Origin: Anaerolineae bacterium
GTDB taxonomy: Bacteria; Chloroflexota; Anaerolineae; Aggregatilineales; Phototrophicaceae
Assembly: GCA_014879665.1 (NCBI GenBank)
Contig: JACSRP010000129.1
Span: forward strand, 1 to 48,008
Length of the DNA: 48,008 nucleotides
Direction: 5' to 3'
Each line of letters begins with the position of its first letter. Position 1 is the first letter of the stretch. The notes under the pieces are model-generated. The model worked only from the letters and a program-made list of their open reading frames with translations. It was not told the DNA's origin and ran no database searches. Below, in pieces: positions 1-8,462 of the stretch. Both the position numbers and the translations under genes were made by a program.

Positions 1-5
1 CTGCG

Positions 6-11
6 TATAAT
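6..11 (+). promoter_or_regulatory. -10 element of the first gene
   Basis: A perfect TATAAT lies 34 nt before the ATG at 46, so transcription would start near position 18. The matching -35 lies outside the window. The distance to the start codon is like that of other -10 elements in this window. Confidence 0.45.
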
Positions 12-45
12 ATGCAGTGTGCCGACTTTTGTAGGAGTGTTATAC

Positions 46-540
46 ATGAGTGCCACCCCCGGAGCTAACCCTACTTCTCCCACACCGATTAAACCGCCGC
101 AGCCAGTTCATACGCTGCCTCCATCGGAAATTACGCTGCGCACGTTTCGTGAAAGCAAGTGGCGCTTCATGTTCTGGATTAAGGTCATTGTCAGCTTGAG
201 CATCTGGTACTGGACGGTTTACCGGCACAATTCCATCACGCTGACCACCGAAAAAGTAATTCAGCGGCGCGGATCATGGATTTCCAACAATGAAACCGCG
301 ATTTATATCCGCGATATTCGGGATGTCACGACAAACAGCTCGATCTTCGGCAAAATTTTTGGTTATGGCGATATTATTTTGAGTTCGTCTGGCGGCGTGG
401 GGGCGGAGATCAAGGCTATAGGGCTGGCCGGAGCGGATATCGCGCGGAAGTTCGTGTTCGATTTGCGTGATGGCCGGTTAGACGATCCCCGTTTGCAAAC
501 TATGCTCGCCAGTAACGCGCCCGACGATTCTGAGGATTAG
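46..540 (+). CDS. bacterial PH-domain membrane protein (YdbS/DUF304-like)
   Basis: Small membrane-associated protein of 164 residues. After a Pro/Thr-rich N-terminus there is one hydrophobic segment (about residues 45-63, FWIKVIVSLSIWYW), then a bPH_2-type fold recognisable by the pattern 'SITLTTEKVIQRRGSW ... IRDIRDVTTNSS ... GYGDIIL'. Family members are usually membrane-anchored and of undefined role. The ORF track starts at a GTG at 19, but the ATG at 46 has GGAG 8 nt upstream, so I choose 46. The typical two-TM hairpin is reduced to one segment. It is convergent with the methyltransferase gene downstream. Confidence 0.7.
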   Translation: MSATPGANPTSPTPIKPPQPVHTLPPSEITLRTFRESKWRFMFWIKVIVSLSIWYWTVYRHNSITLTTEKVIQRRGSWISNNETAIYIRDIRDVTTNSSIFGKIFGYGDIILSSSGGVGAEIKAIGLAGADIARKFVFDLRDGRLDDPRLQTMLASNAPDDSED

Positions 541-715
541 CCCTGCGCCTTTCACCGAGGCAGGTATATGCGCCAGTTCGCCCGACGCTCGAACCGTCGG
601 GCTAGAAACAACCGCTGGAGCAGGCCGAAAACTGCCCGTCCTAAGGCACTCTTTAGGATGTCGCCGCCGGTCGTAGGCCGAAGCTTACGGCGGCGTGCGC
701 ATTTTCCCCCAACGG
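541..715. other. intergenic region with stacked hairpins
   Basis: Convergent gap containing three inverted repeats: GCCCGACG (580-587) with CGTCGGGC (595-602) around a 7-nt loop; TCCTAA...TTAGGA around 639-657; and GCCGCCG...CGGCGGC around 661-694. None is followed by a clear U-run on either strand, so a factor-independent terminator is not proven. It probably ends transcription from both sides or is a structured 3' region. Confidence 0.4.
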
Positions 716-1570
716 TCACTTAAATGCGATCACCCCAAAGGCTTCAGGCCGTTTAGCGACGTTCTTAAAGCCTGCCGCCTCTAGGCGTTTGATCACGCCG
801 GGGACAATGCGCGCACCGCTGGCGCTGTTAAGGTCGCCAATATAGTGGAACAGCCGCCCACTGCGCCGCAAAATGCGATATAGCCCGCGATAATATTCGC
901 CTGAATATAAATCGCCAGATAAAGCCATGGTCGGAGGATCGTGGACAATGCGGGTGAAACTGTCTGGCTCAAAATCTTCAATCACTTCGGCGCTGTCGCC
1001 CAGTCGCCGCTCAATGCGCGGGTTGATGAACAGCTCGCGCGACCATGGATTGAGTTTTGCGGTTTCCACTACTGCCGGGTCTAGCTCGATGGTGATCACT
1101 TCCTGCGCGCGTTTGGATGCCTCAATCGCGGTATAGCCCAACCCCATTGAAGTATCCAGCACAATACCAGAGGGCTGTGCTGCGCGTATCTTCAGCTTTG
1201 TGTCTTCCATCGGGTCAACATGCTTGATGCGGTGCATCGGGAAGCCAGCGACCAGCAGTGCAGGCGCGCCTTTCGTCGGATAGAGTGATACGTGGCGGCG
1301 AGTTTCCTCAGAGACGAAGAATATTTTTTTCGGGGTGAGCCGTTCCCCGGAACTTTCGAGGGTATAGCAGGCGTTGTCACTATCTGCGACTTTACCCAGA
1401 TCCTCCCACGACAGGGTTCCGGCCTCGAAAATGCACCCATCATTGGTCAAACGGGCGGTTGTTTTGCTCAACCCCAAATCCAGCGAGGTTTCGGCGTCTG
1501 CATCACCATGACGGTGCGCTTTCAGCAGCGGCGCGGCTTGAATATGTGAAATGACGGGCTGTTCGGTCAT
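716..1570 (-). CDS. SAM-dependent methyltransferase, COG2521-like
   Basis: Predicted class I SAM-dependent methyltransferase of 284 residues. Motif I is seen as DTSMGLGYTAIEAS (SAM-binding Gly loop), followed by the acidic end of beta 2 (TIELDP) and a catalytic-type DPPT motif. This arrangement matches the COG2521 'predicted archaeal methyltransferase' group, related to spermidine-synthase-like and N6-type enzymes; the substrate is unknown. The track's TTG start is one codon early: the ATG at 1570 overlaps the potA stop as TGATG, indicating translational coupling. The operon with potA suggests, but does not prove, a link to polyamine metabolism. Confidence 0.75.
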   Translation of the reverse strand: MTEQPVISHIQAAPLLKAHRHGDADAETSLDLGLSKTTARLTNDGCIFEAGTLSWEDLGKVADSDNACYTLESSGERLTPKKIFFVSEETRRHVSLYPTKGAPALLVAGFPMHRIKHVDPMEDTKLKIRAAQPSGIVLDTSMGLGYTAIEASKRAQEVITIELDPAVVETAKLNPWSRELFINPRIERRLGDSAEVIEDFEPDSFTRIVHDPPTMALSGDLYSGEYYRGLYRILRRSGRLFHYIGDLNSASGARIVPGVIKRLEAAGFKNVAKRPEAFGVIAFK

Positions 1571-2745
1571 CAATGCCCCAGAATGGGCGCGGTTTCAGCA
1601 TCCCAGAAGATATTGGCGGGCTGCCCGACCTGAAATGTTGTGTCCGAACGTAAACCGAAGTTTTGAACACGCGCCACCACACTGTGACTGGCGCTGCCAA
1701 AATTCACCATATAGCGCGTATCGGTGCCGATATAGTTGGAGTAGGTCACGATTCCTTCGACTTGATTGATATCAGGATCCCGGCGCAGCGCCGCCTTGTT
1801 GTCTTCAACTGTGGCCGTACTGCCGTTATCAAATTTGACAACGCCTACGGTTGGAAACAGGTTTATTTTCTCAGGGCGCACGGCGATGGTCACCTCTTGC
1901 CCAACCGTGATTGAAGGATCGTTACATAACGCCTTCACCATCAGATTATCACCAAGGTCTACCCAGCCGAATTGATCCTCAACCCGATCCAACCGCCCGG
2001 AGAGGAAATTGGTTTCGCCGATGAAATCAGCGACAAAGCGAGAATTGGGCGTCTCGTAAATCTGATCTGCGGGGCCAATTTGCAGCACTTTACCGCGATC
2101 CATCACCGCGATCCGGTCGGCCATAGACATGGCTTCTTCCTGATCGTGAGTGACGAAAATGAAAGTGATACCTAATTGCTCCTGCATTTGCGCCAGTTCA
2201 AACTGCATTTCCTTACGTAATTTCAAGTCCAGCGCGCCCAGCGGCTCATCCAACAGCAGCACGGCGGGTTCATTGACTAAAGCGCGGGCTAAGGCCACAC
2301 GCTGCTGCTGCCCGCCGGAAAGCTGACGCGGCCTGCGGTCATACTGGTTCAGGCGCACCATTTCTAGTGCCTTCTGTGCCCGTTTGCGCGCTTCAAGTTT
2401 TGAGACACCCTTCATCTCAAGGCCGAACATCACGTTTTGCAGTACGCTCATATGCGGGAACAGCGCGAAATCTTGAAACACCGTGTTCACCGGGCGGTGA
2501 AATGGCGGCACATTCTGCATCGCTTTGCCGCGCAGCAGTATTTCGCCGCTGGTGGGGTCTTCGAACCCGGCGATCATTCGCAGCGTCGTCGTTTTACCGC
2601 AGCCACTTGGCCCGAGCATGGCGAAAAACTCGCCCCGATAAATATTAAAAGAAACATTGTCCACTGCGCGGAATGACTCGCCACCTTTGGTCGGAAATTC
2701 CTTAATAATATTCTTGATTTCGATGTCTACCGGCTGTGCCGACAT
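1570..2745 (-). CDS. potA: spermidine/putrescine ABC transporter ATPase PotA
   Basis: ATP-binding subunit that powers polyamine-type uptake at the cytoplasmic membrane. At 391 residues it has family length. Walker A is GPSGCGKTTT (about residue 45), the Q-loop region is FQDFALFPH, the signature is LSGGQQQR, Walker B is VLLLDEP, and the switch region is FVTHDQEEA. A TOBE-type C-terminal domain follows from about residue 240. The ATG has GAGGA about 7 nt upstream. It lies downstream of two PotD paralogues; an intrinsic terminator separates it from potD1, so its expression may be reduced relative to the binding protein. No PotB/PotC permeases are in the window. Confidence 0.9.
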   Translation of the reverse strand: MSAQPVDIEIKNIIKEFPTKGGESFRAVDNVSFNIYRGEFFAMLGPSGCGKTTTLRMIAGFEDPTSGEILLRGKAMQNVPPFHRPVNTVFQDFALFPHMSVLQNVMFGLEMKGVSKLEARKRAQKALEMVRLNQYDRRPRQLSGGQQQRVALARALVNEPAVLLLDEPLGALDLKLRKEMQFELAQMQEQLGITFIFVTHDQEEAMSMADRIAVMDRGKVLQIGPADQIYETPNSRFVADFIGETNFLSGRLDRVEDQFGWVDLGDNLMVKALCNDPSITVGQEVTIAVRPEKINLFPTVGVVKFDNGSTATVEDNKAALRRDPDINQVEGIVTYSNYIGTDTRYMVNFGSASHSVVARVQNFGLRSDTTFQVGQPANIFWDAETAPILGH

Positions 2746-2782
2746 GATTTTTCCTCGAAAGTTTGCATACCGCGCCTGAATA

Positions 2783-2813
2783 TAAAAAAGGTGCAGGGCT
2801 GCGACCCTGCACC
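2783..2813 (-). terminator. intrinsic terminator between potD1 and potA
   Basis: Reading the minus strand, a 9-bp perfect stem GGTGCAGGG/CCCTGCACC with a 6-nt loop is followed immediately by TTTTTTATA. This is a textbook factor-independent terminator after potD1. Since potA follows in the same direction, it probably works as a partial terminator giving more binding protein than ATPase. Confidence 0.85.
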
Positions 2814-2830
2814 CGAATGCTTAATTTTGC

Positions 2831-3928
2831 CTAGCCGCCCAAAGCCACGCGAATTTCGTCCCACGCATAGCTAAACTCTACTTCAGCTTCGGGTACTGCA
2901 ACAATGCTGAACAGGTTTTCCATAATTTCTGGCGGCGGGTAAATACCGGGGTTGTTCAGCAGTTCTTCATCAATCAGACCCAGATCAATGGCGGTCTGGT
3001 TTGGCGAACCGAATGCAGTGTAATTGCTGATGTCTGCGCCGACCTGCGGGTCGAGGATGTAATCAATGAACGCTTCGGCCAGCGCATGATTTGGCGCGCC
3101 GGCGGGAATAACGAGATTGTCCATCCAGAACACCGCGCCTTCGACAGGCACAGCATAGCCGAAATCATCGCATTCACAATCGGCTATGATCTGGAAGATG
3201 TCGCCATTGTATTCAACGGCAATATCCACATCGCCGCGCGAAAGCAGCGTTTGACCATCGTCGGCCGCAAACGCGACCACATTGCTGCCGTTGGCGATCA
3301 GATAATCGCGGGCTTCGGCAATTTCATCGGGGTTAGAGGTATTGACATCATAGCCTAGATTGTTCAAGGCGACGCCCATCATTGCGCGGGGATCTTCCTG
3401 CCAGGCAACCGGGCCATCATGGTTCCAAACGTCATCCCAGCTTTCGATAACCCCGACTGATTCGACGTTATAGCCTAGGCCGAGCGTGCCCCACTGATAA
3501 GGTATGCTGTATACGTTGCCGATGTCAAAAGGCTGATCCAACAGCGTTTCGGTGATGTGAACAAGATTTGGCACATTTGCATGATCAATTGGCTCTAAGA
3601 GACCTTCGCCAATCATGATTTCAACGGTATTGTCGGTTGGAACCGTGATGTCATAGCCGGGGTTGCCCTGACGCAGACGAGCAAGCATATCCTCGTTGCT
3701 GCCGTACACGTCGTAATTCACGGTCACACCACAGGCCGCCTCAAAATTCGAAATGGTGTTTTCGGCCACATAAGTAGACCAGTTGTATACACTCAGCGTT
3801 TGCCCTTCAAAACCTTCGGGGCAAACCCATGGTTCCAATTCTACTGCGGGCGTCGCTTCTTGCGCGAAAGCGAGGGCAGGAATAACAGAAACTGCCGCTA
3901 ACCCGAACCCGATCAGCCATTTACGCAT
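2831..3928 (-). CDS. potD: polyamine-type periplasmic binding protein (PotD paralogue 1)
   Basis: Exported substrate-binding protein of a spermidine/putrescine-type ABC importer, 365 residues. The start is the internal ATG (MRKWLIGFG...), which has GGAGG 4 nt upstream; a signal peptide ends near AFAQ. PotD-like features include NWSTY near the mature N-terminus, a YDITVPTD loop, the ligand-lining pair in FWMDNLVIPA (E. coli Trp255/Asp257 equivalents by position) and the C-terminal 'FIDYILDP...SNYTAFGSPN' stretch. It carries four cysteines (WVCP, AACG, DCEC) at the same places as paralogue 2. It has its own near-consensus promoter and a terminator behind it. Confidence 0.9.
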   Translation of the reverse strand: MRKWLIGFGLAAVSVIPALAFAQEATPAVELEPWVCPEGFEGQTLSVYNWSTYVAENTISNFEAACGVTVNYDVYGSNEDMLARLRQGNPGYDITVPTDNTVEIMIGEGLLEPIDHANVPNLVHITETLLDQPFDIGNVYSIPYQWGTLGLGYNVESVGVIESWDDVWNHDGPVAWQEDPRAMMGVALNNLGYDVNTSNPDEIAEARDYLIANGSNVVAFAADDGQTLLSRGDVDIAVEYNGDIFQIIADCECDDFGYAVPVEGAVFWMDNLVIPAGAPNHALAEAFIDYILDPQVGADISNYTAFGSPNQTAIDLGLIDEELLNNPGIYPPPEIMENLFSIVAVPEAEVEFSYAWDEIRVALGG

Positions 3929-3974
3929 ACTGCCTCCATAGATAAACACTAGCTTGTAGAGAATTGACCAGCCG

Positions 3975-4002
3975 TTTATACCTTTTTTTCACGACACGTC
4001 AA
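3975..4002 (-). promoter_or_regulatory. sigma70-type promoter of potD1
   Basis: On the minus strand TTGACG (-35, 4002-3997) and TATAAA (-10, 3980-3975) are separated by 16 nt. The start site would be near 3968, giving a leader of about 40 nt that contains the GGAGG ribosome binding site of potD1. Confidence 0.75.
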
Positions 4003-4125
4003 GCCGAGAATCATGACATATTCCGCGTCATTTTCACAGCACAATTTATTACGCGGAAGCGGCACCAGGTGGGCGTTCGATGGGCGATACATGAAATGCT
4101 CATCCTTCACAGCGCGTTTGAACTA

Positions 4126-5232
4126 TTAGCGGGCGACGGCCGCCACGACCGCTTCCCATGCTTCGGCATATAGAGCATGACTTTCCGGAGTGGTGCTGTT
4201 TTGAAATAGGCGCTCACGCAGCGGCACAGGCGGATAAATAGCTGTGTTCGTCAGCATCGAAGCTGTGATATATCCATATTCCATCGCCGCCTCGTTGGGG
4301 GTGGCAAAAGCAATATAATTGCTGATGTCTGCCCCCACACGTGGATCGAGGATGTAATCAATGAAGGCATGCGCCAGGGCGGGATTTGGCGCATTCACCG
4401 GAATGACTAGATTATCTGTCCACAATAACGCGCCTTCAACCGGTATCGCGTAGGCAAAATTCTGACATTCGCATTCAAGCAGTATCTGGAAAATATCACC
4501 GCTGTATTCGACAGCAATATCTACGTAGCCGGCGCTTAACAACGCCTGACCATCGTCATCAGCAATTGCCAGCACGTTGCCGCTGTGGGCAATCAGAAAA
4601 TCACGGGCGGCGGCCAGCTCTTCTGCGCTGGTTGAATTTGGCTCTAAGCCAATCATCTTCAGGGCGATGTCTATCATGATGCGCTGATCATTTAACCATG
4701 CCACTGGGCCGTTGTAATCGAATATTTGCTGCCAACTGGTGATCTCGCCGGTTTTGGCGCTGTTGTAGCCGACGCCAATTGTGCCCCACTGGTAGGGGAC
4801 GCTGTAGACATTGCCGGGGTCAAAAGGTGGATTTTCAAGCGTAGATGCAATATTCACCATGTTGGGAATTGCGGCGTGATTCAGCGGTTGCAGCAGGCCG
4901 CTACCAATCATCAAGGCCACCGCGTAATCTGTGGATACCACAATGTCATAAACGCGACTGCCCTGCTGCAGGCCGGCCATCACTTCTTCATTGCTCGTGA
5001 ATAAATCGTAGTCTACCGTGACATTACAAATATCTTCGAAATTAGAAATTGTATTTGGGGCGATGTAGGTGTCCCAGTTCCAGACGCGCAGTTCCTGCCC
5101 GCTAAAATCGTCGGGGCATACCCATCTGGTGGTTGGCTGCCCGAAAACCAGAGAGGTTGGCGCTATCAGCAGCAGCATCCCGGCCAGCAATACTGTGAAC
5201 ACGCGAAAGCTTGCTCGCTGAAAAATTACCAT
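4126..5232 (-). CDS. potD: polyamine-type periplasmic binding protein (PotD paralogue 2)
   Basis: Second PotD-type exported binding protein, 368 residues, with a signal peptide (FTVLLAGMLLLIAPTSLVFG). It aligns end to end with the downstream paralogue (WVCPDDFSGQ, NWDTYIAPNTISNFE, PYQWGTIGVGYN, LLWTDNLVIP, FIDYILDPRVGADISNYIAF), clearly a tandem duplication that has since diverged. The binding-site motif reads LWTDN instead of FWMDN, so ligand preference may differ. GGATTAGGGC lies just before the ATG. The 197-nt gap to potD1 holds a separate promoter, so the two can be expressed independently. The same four cysteines are kept. Confidence 0.88.
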   Translation of the reverse strand: MVIFQRASFRVFTVLLAGMLLLIAPTSLVFGQPTTRWVCPDDFSGQELRVWNWDTYIAPNTISNFEDICNVTVDYDLFTSNEEVMAGLQQGSRVYDIVVSTDYAVALMIGSGLLQPLNHAAIPNMVNIASTLENPPFDPGNVYSVPYQWGTIGVGYNSAKTGEITSWQQIFDYNGPVAWLNDQRIMIDIALKMIGLEPNSTSAEELAAARDFLIAHSGNVLAIADDDGQALLSAGYVDIAVEYSGDIFQILLECECQNFAYAIPVEGALLWTDNLVIPVNAPNPALAHAFIDYILDPRVGADISNYIAFATPNEAAMEYGYITASMLTNTAIYPPVPLRERLFQNSTTPESHALYAEAWEAVVAAVAR

Positions 5233-5620
5233 GCCCTAATCCTTTCAAACTTTGCTGCGGCCAGATACGCGAATCATGCTACTTTGATCTTATGGCAAAC
5301 AGCGCCGCGAAGTATGCAGGTTTGTGGGGAAGGGAACTACACAGCGATCGTTGGGGGTCAGTATTCAAGCGCATTTGGGGCGCTCTGGCCTGTTTCTACG
5401 GCTTTGTTCGATGCTGTAAAAGCTGTGATGCCCTCCCGTTCTTGAAGAATATTACGCGGAAATTGTGCGCTGGTTTTGCTGATAGGGATACAGCACCTTT
5501 CCGCCTACACTCATCATCACCCCACCTCTAGTGAATATCGGTAAGATGGCCGATGTGTACAGCGCCCTGATTGCGGTACAATAGCATTGATAGGATTGTG
5601 CAGGTGTAGGAGTAGTTTAT
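5233..5620. other. 388-bp divergent intergenic region
   Basis: This gap separates leftward potD2 and a rightward small membrane protein gene. It includes the ribosome binding site of potD2 at its left edge and, at 5577-5582, a TACAAT -10 element facing right. An ORF of 106 codons spans most of it, but it starts inside potD2 and resembles no family. I see no RNA gene or repeat here. Confidence 0.5.
5575..5582 (+). promoter_or_regulatory. GGTACAAT -10 element
   Basis: The sequence GCGGTACAAT ends 38 nt before the ATG at 5621. No good -35 is visible at the usual spacing. The same GGTACAAT string occurs before the amidohydrolase and Fur genes at similar distances. Confidence 0.45.
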
Positions 5621-5803
5621 ATGAACCTAATGGCCATATTAGTTACCCTGGCGATTGTTGGTACGGCATTAGGCACGGTGGCCGCGATGATGTATGCCGT
5701 TTCGCGCGAAAAACATGAACATGAAGAATGGTTCATTCCGCCTGAAGGGACTGCAGCGACGCAGCCTGCCGGCACGTCCGGCGCTGCTGCCCCCAACGAA
5801 TAA
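5621..5803 (+). CDS. small single-span membrane protein
   Basis: A 60-residue protein with one N-terminal membrane segment (about residues 3-27, LMAILVTLAIVGTALGTVAAMM) and a short charged then Ala/Pro/Thr-rich tail. The ATG has AGGAG 8 nt upstream, supporting real translation. It resembles no family I can name. It lies 27 nt before the YfhO-like gene and probably shares its transcript. Confidence 0.6.
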   Translation: MNLMAILVTLAIVGTALGTVAAMMYAVSREKHEHEEWFIPPEGTAATQPAGTSGAAAPNE

Positions 5804-5830
5804 CCTTCTCCGCTGTTCCTTTAGCGCCAC

Positions 5831-8410
5831 TTGAACCGCCTTTCGCTACGTTTTACGATTATTCCTTTTGGAATAGCTCTTACGCTGGCGCTGCTGGCGG
5901 TTTTGTTTTTTCATCAACTGGCGCTCACAGATCGCATCCTCGGACGCGGGGATCCGTTCACCTACTTTATGCCGCTGTGGCATGCCCGTGATGCTGCCTT
6001 TCACAGTAGAAACCTCCCTTTATGGATGCCGAATCTGTTTATGGGCGTGCCACTGCTGGCAAACAGCCAGATCGGCACGTTCTACCCGCCCAACTGGTTT
6101 TCACCACTGGCAGATGCCGCAGTCTCGATTAAATACAGCTTAATCGCCCACGCATTATTTGCCGCTTCTGGCGCATACCTAGTGGCGCGACGCACGCTGC
6201 AAACCAGCCGACCCGCCAGCATTGCCGCGGCTGCCTGCTTCGCATTTGGCGGCTTGATGGGCGCGCAAAGCGAACACATCAACCAGTTTCAGGGTCTGGC
6301 GTGGCTGCCATGGCTGTTTCTGCTGCTGCATTTGAGCGCAGTATCTGCAACCCGCAGGCGCTGGCTGTTCATGGCGCTTTTGCTGGGCGCGGGGCTGGCG
6401 CTGCAATTTTTCAGCGGGCATACCCAAACGGTCTGGATTACGATTGCGGGGCTGGCGCTCTATGCGTTGTGTTTACGACGCTGGCAGGGCATCGCGGCCT
6501 TAGTGACCGCCGGGGCGATCATGATTCCGCTGGTGCTGCCGCAGTTGATACCGACTCTGGAGCTTTCGCGCCTCTCTCTGCGCAGTCAGGGGCTTTCGGT
6601 CAACGAGGCACTGTCTTTCTCGCTATCGCCCTTCGCCTTCGGGCGCGGACTGCTGCCTAATTATGAGGCCAACGCGCCGGTTTTTCCTGAATATGTGGCT
6701 TATATTGGCGTGATTGGGCTGGGATTAGCGGTGATTGGCGCGCTCACAAAAGCGCCGGGTCGCTGGCGCTGGCTGATCATCGCTATTTTCGGGCTGCTAC
6801 TGGCCTTTGGCGCGTTCAACCCGCTGTACTGGCTGCTGGCAAATTTCCCGCCATTTAACTTATTCCGCGTACCGGCGCGCTGGCTGGCGCTGTTCGTGCT
6901 GGGTGCATCCATGCTGGCGGCTTTGGGGCTAGATGGGCTGATTACAAGCCGCCGTTTGAAGATTGTGATTGCCACGATCACTGTGATCGCGATCATGATT
7001 TCGTCGGTGCTGGCCGCGCGCGCACCAGATGGCGATATGCCAACTGCGGCGCTGCAAACGGTTATGGCATGGCTGATCGCTGGCGCGGTTTTTCTGGTGC
7101 TGGCGCTGCTGGCGAAGCGGCGGCGATACGCGCGTTATCTGCTGGTTGTAGGGCTGCTGATCGAGCTGTTCATCGCTTCTTCGGCGCTACCCTATAACCA
7201 ACTGGTGATGCCGGATGCTGCATCAGATGCCCGATTGAGCGTTTATCAATTGAATGTGCTGCAAGCTGATGAGATTGCGCCGGGGCGGGTGTTAAGTATC
7301 AGCGGGTTGGAATGGGATCCGTATGATCTTCAGGCGATCACCGCGCGCTATCAGGATGCCGGGTTTTCGGAGATTTCTCTGCATACGGCGCTGACTGCGG
7401 TCAAACTGCAAGAGATACTCTCACACAATTTGCCGGCTTTGTGGGGCATTCCGTCAGTAGATGGCTACGATGGCGGCGTGCTGCCAACGGCATGGTACAG
7501 CGAATGGACGGCCAATTTCACGCCCGATGGTCATGGCGTGCAGGATGGCAGACTGCGCGAAGTGCTGGCGATTGATCCCACTTGCAATGGCGCCTGTGTG
7601 CCGCTGCTGGAACTGCTAAATGCAATGGACGCGCGCTATTTAATCCTCGATAAAACGCATGACCTATTCATTGAGGATGTGGCCTACGATACCGGTTTGC
7701 CACAGACCGGGGCGGCGGTTTTTGCTAACCCGCAGCAGTTTGAGGCGGACGAAATTCGCGTACTATATCGCTGTTTGCCCGAAACAAGCTGTGATGCGCC
7801 TGTCGTTTCTAGCGATGGGCAGGGTATTGGAATCATCAGCGAGGATATGCCTGCCCGTTTTGCTCTTGAAGCGCCGCTTACCCCCTCTGAAGTTACGGTT
7901 GAGGCTCCGGAAAATACGGTGATTGCGGCAGTGACGCTGGTGGATACCCGTACTGGCGATTTTCGGCAGTTAGCGCCTGCGCCATTCACCCGGATATTGT
8001 CCAGCGATATAAAGCTGTATGTGAACGATCAGGCGGCGCGGGCGTGGCTGGTGAATGATCTACAAGATGAGCAGCGGATTGAAGGCGAGATTACATTTTT
8101 GGACTATACGCCTGCGCATGTAATGCTTACGGTTAATGCCTCCGAAGCCGCGATGCTGGTGCTGGCAGACGCTTACTATCCTGGCTGGCTAGCGACGGTC
8201 AACGGCGAGCCTGTTGAGATCAACAGGGTGAACAGCATGTTCAGAGCGATTCCGGTGCCGGAAGGCGAATCACAGGTTGAGTTTGTCTACGCGCCAAGTT
8301 GGATGCCGGGGATATTGATCGTTGGCGGCGCTGCATGGGTGGGATTTGCTGTGATACTGCTGGTTTTGGCGGGATTTCAGAGGGCGCAAACCCACAAACC
8401 CACAGTGTGA
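5831..8410 (+). CDS. YfhO-family polytopic membrane protein (GT-C-like)
   Basis: Large membrane protein of 859 residues. An N-terminal TM helix is followed by the loop RGDPFTYFMPLWHARD and then by about a dozen TM helices to roughly residue 450. A soluble extracytoplasmic region follows (about 455-825) and a last TM at about 829-849. The acidic first loop and LWMPNLFMGVPLLANSQ pattern match the YfhO family, thought to transfer sugars from lipid carriers onto envelope polymers. The start is a TTG without a visible Shine-Dalgarno sequence, and no better upstream start exists. The soluble region has two cysteine pairs (CNGAC, CLPETSC). The acceptor polymer is unknown. Confidence 0.8.
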   Translation: MNRLSLRFTIIPFGIALTLALLAVLFFHQLALTDRILGRGDPFTYFMPLWHARDAAFHSRNLPLWMPNLFMGVPLLANSQIGTFYPPNWFSPLADAAVSIKYSLIAHALFAASGAYLVARRTLQTSRPASIAAAACFAFGGLMGAQSEHINQFQGLAWLPWLFLLLHLSAVSATRRRWLFMALLLGAGLALQFFSGHTQTVWITIAGLALYALCLRRWQGIAALVTAGAIMIPLVLPQLIPTLELSRLSLRSQGLSVNEALSFSLSPFAFGRGLLPNYEANAPVFPEYVAYIGVIGLGLAVIGALTKAPGRWRWLIIAIFGLLLAFGAFNPLYWLLANFPPFNLFRVPARWLALFVLGASMLAALGLDGLITSRRLKIVIATITVIAIMISSVLAARAPDGDMPTAALQTVMAWLIAGAVFLVLALLAKRRRYARYLLVVGLLIELFIASSALPYNQLVMPDAASDARLSVYQLNVLQADEIAPGRVLSISGLEWDPYDLQAITARYQDAGFSEISLHTALTAVKLQEILSHNLPALWGIPSVDGYDGGVLPTAWYSEWTANFTPDGHGVQDGRLREVLAIDPTCNGACVPLLELLNAMDARYLILDKTHDLFIEDVAYDTGLPQTGAAVFANPQQFEADEIRVLYRCLPETSCDAPVVSSDGQGIGIISEDMPARFALEAPLTPSEVTVEAPENTVIAAVTLVDTRTGDFRQLAPAPFTRILSSDIKLYVNDQAARAWLVNDLQDEQRIEGEITFLDYTPAHVMLTVNASEAAMLVLADAYYPGWLATVNGEPVEINRVNSMFRAIPVPEGESQVEFVYAPSWMPGILIVGGAAWVGFAVILLVLAGFQRAQTHKPTV

Positions 8411-8416
8411 GATCGC

Positions 8417-8440
8417 CGGGACGGTTTGCGAACCGCCCCG
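8417..8440. terminator. hairpin between convergent genes
   Basis: CGGGACGGTT and AACCGCCCCG pair around a TGCG tetraloop with one mismatch. It sits between the convergent YfhO-like and M23 genes. There is no U-run on either side, so termination efficiency is uncertain. Confidence 0.4.
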
Positions 8441-8462
8441 ACGATGAATTGAGGGGCTTGCC

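Noticed and set aside
5211-5531. 106-codon ORF in the potD2 upstream region
   Set aside because: It begins inside potD2, has no ribosome site and its composition (scattered Cys, Arg, His) is not protein-like.
5621-5803. Considered as the missing polyamine permease remnant
   Set aside because: One TM segment only and opposite strand to potA/potD; no similarity to PotB/PotC.
6301-6660. 119-codon ORF in another frame of the YfhO-like gene
   Set aside because: Shadow of the large real ORF, which has continuous TM pattern.
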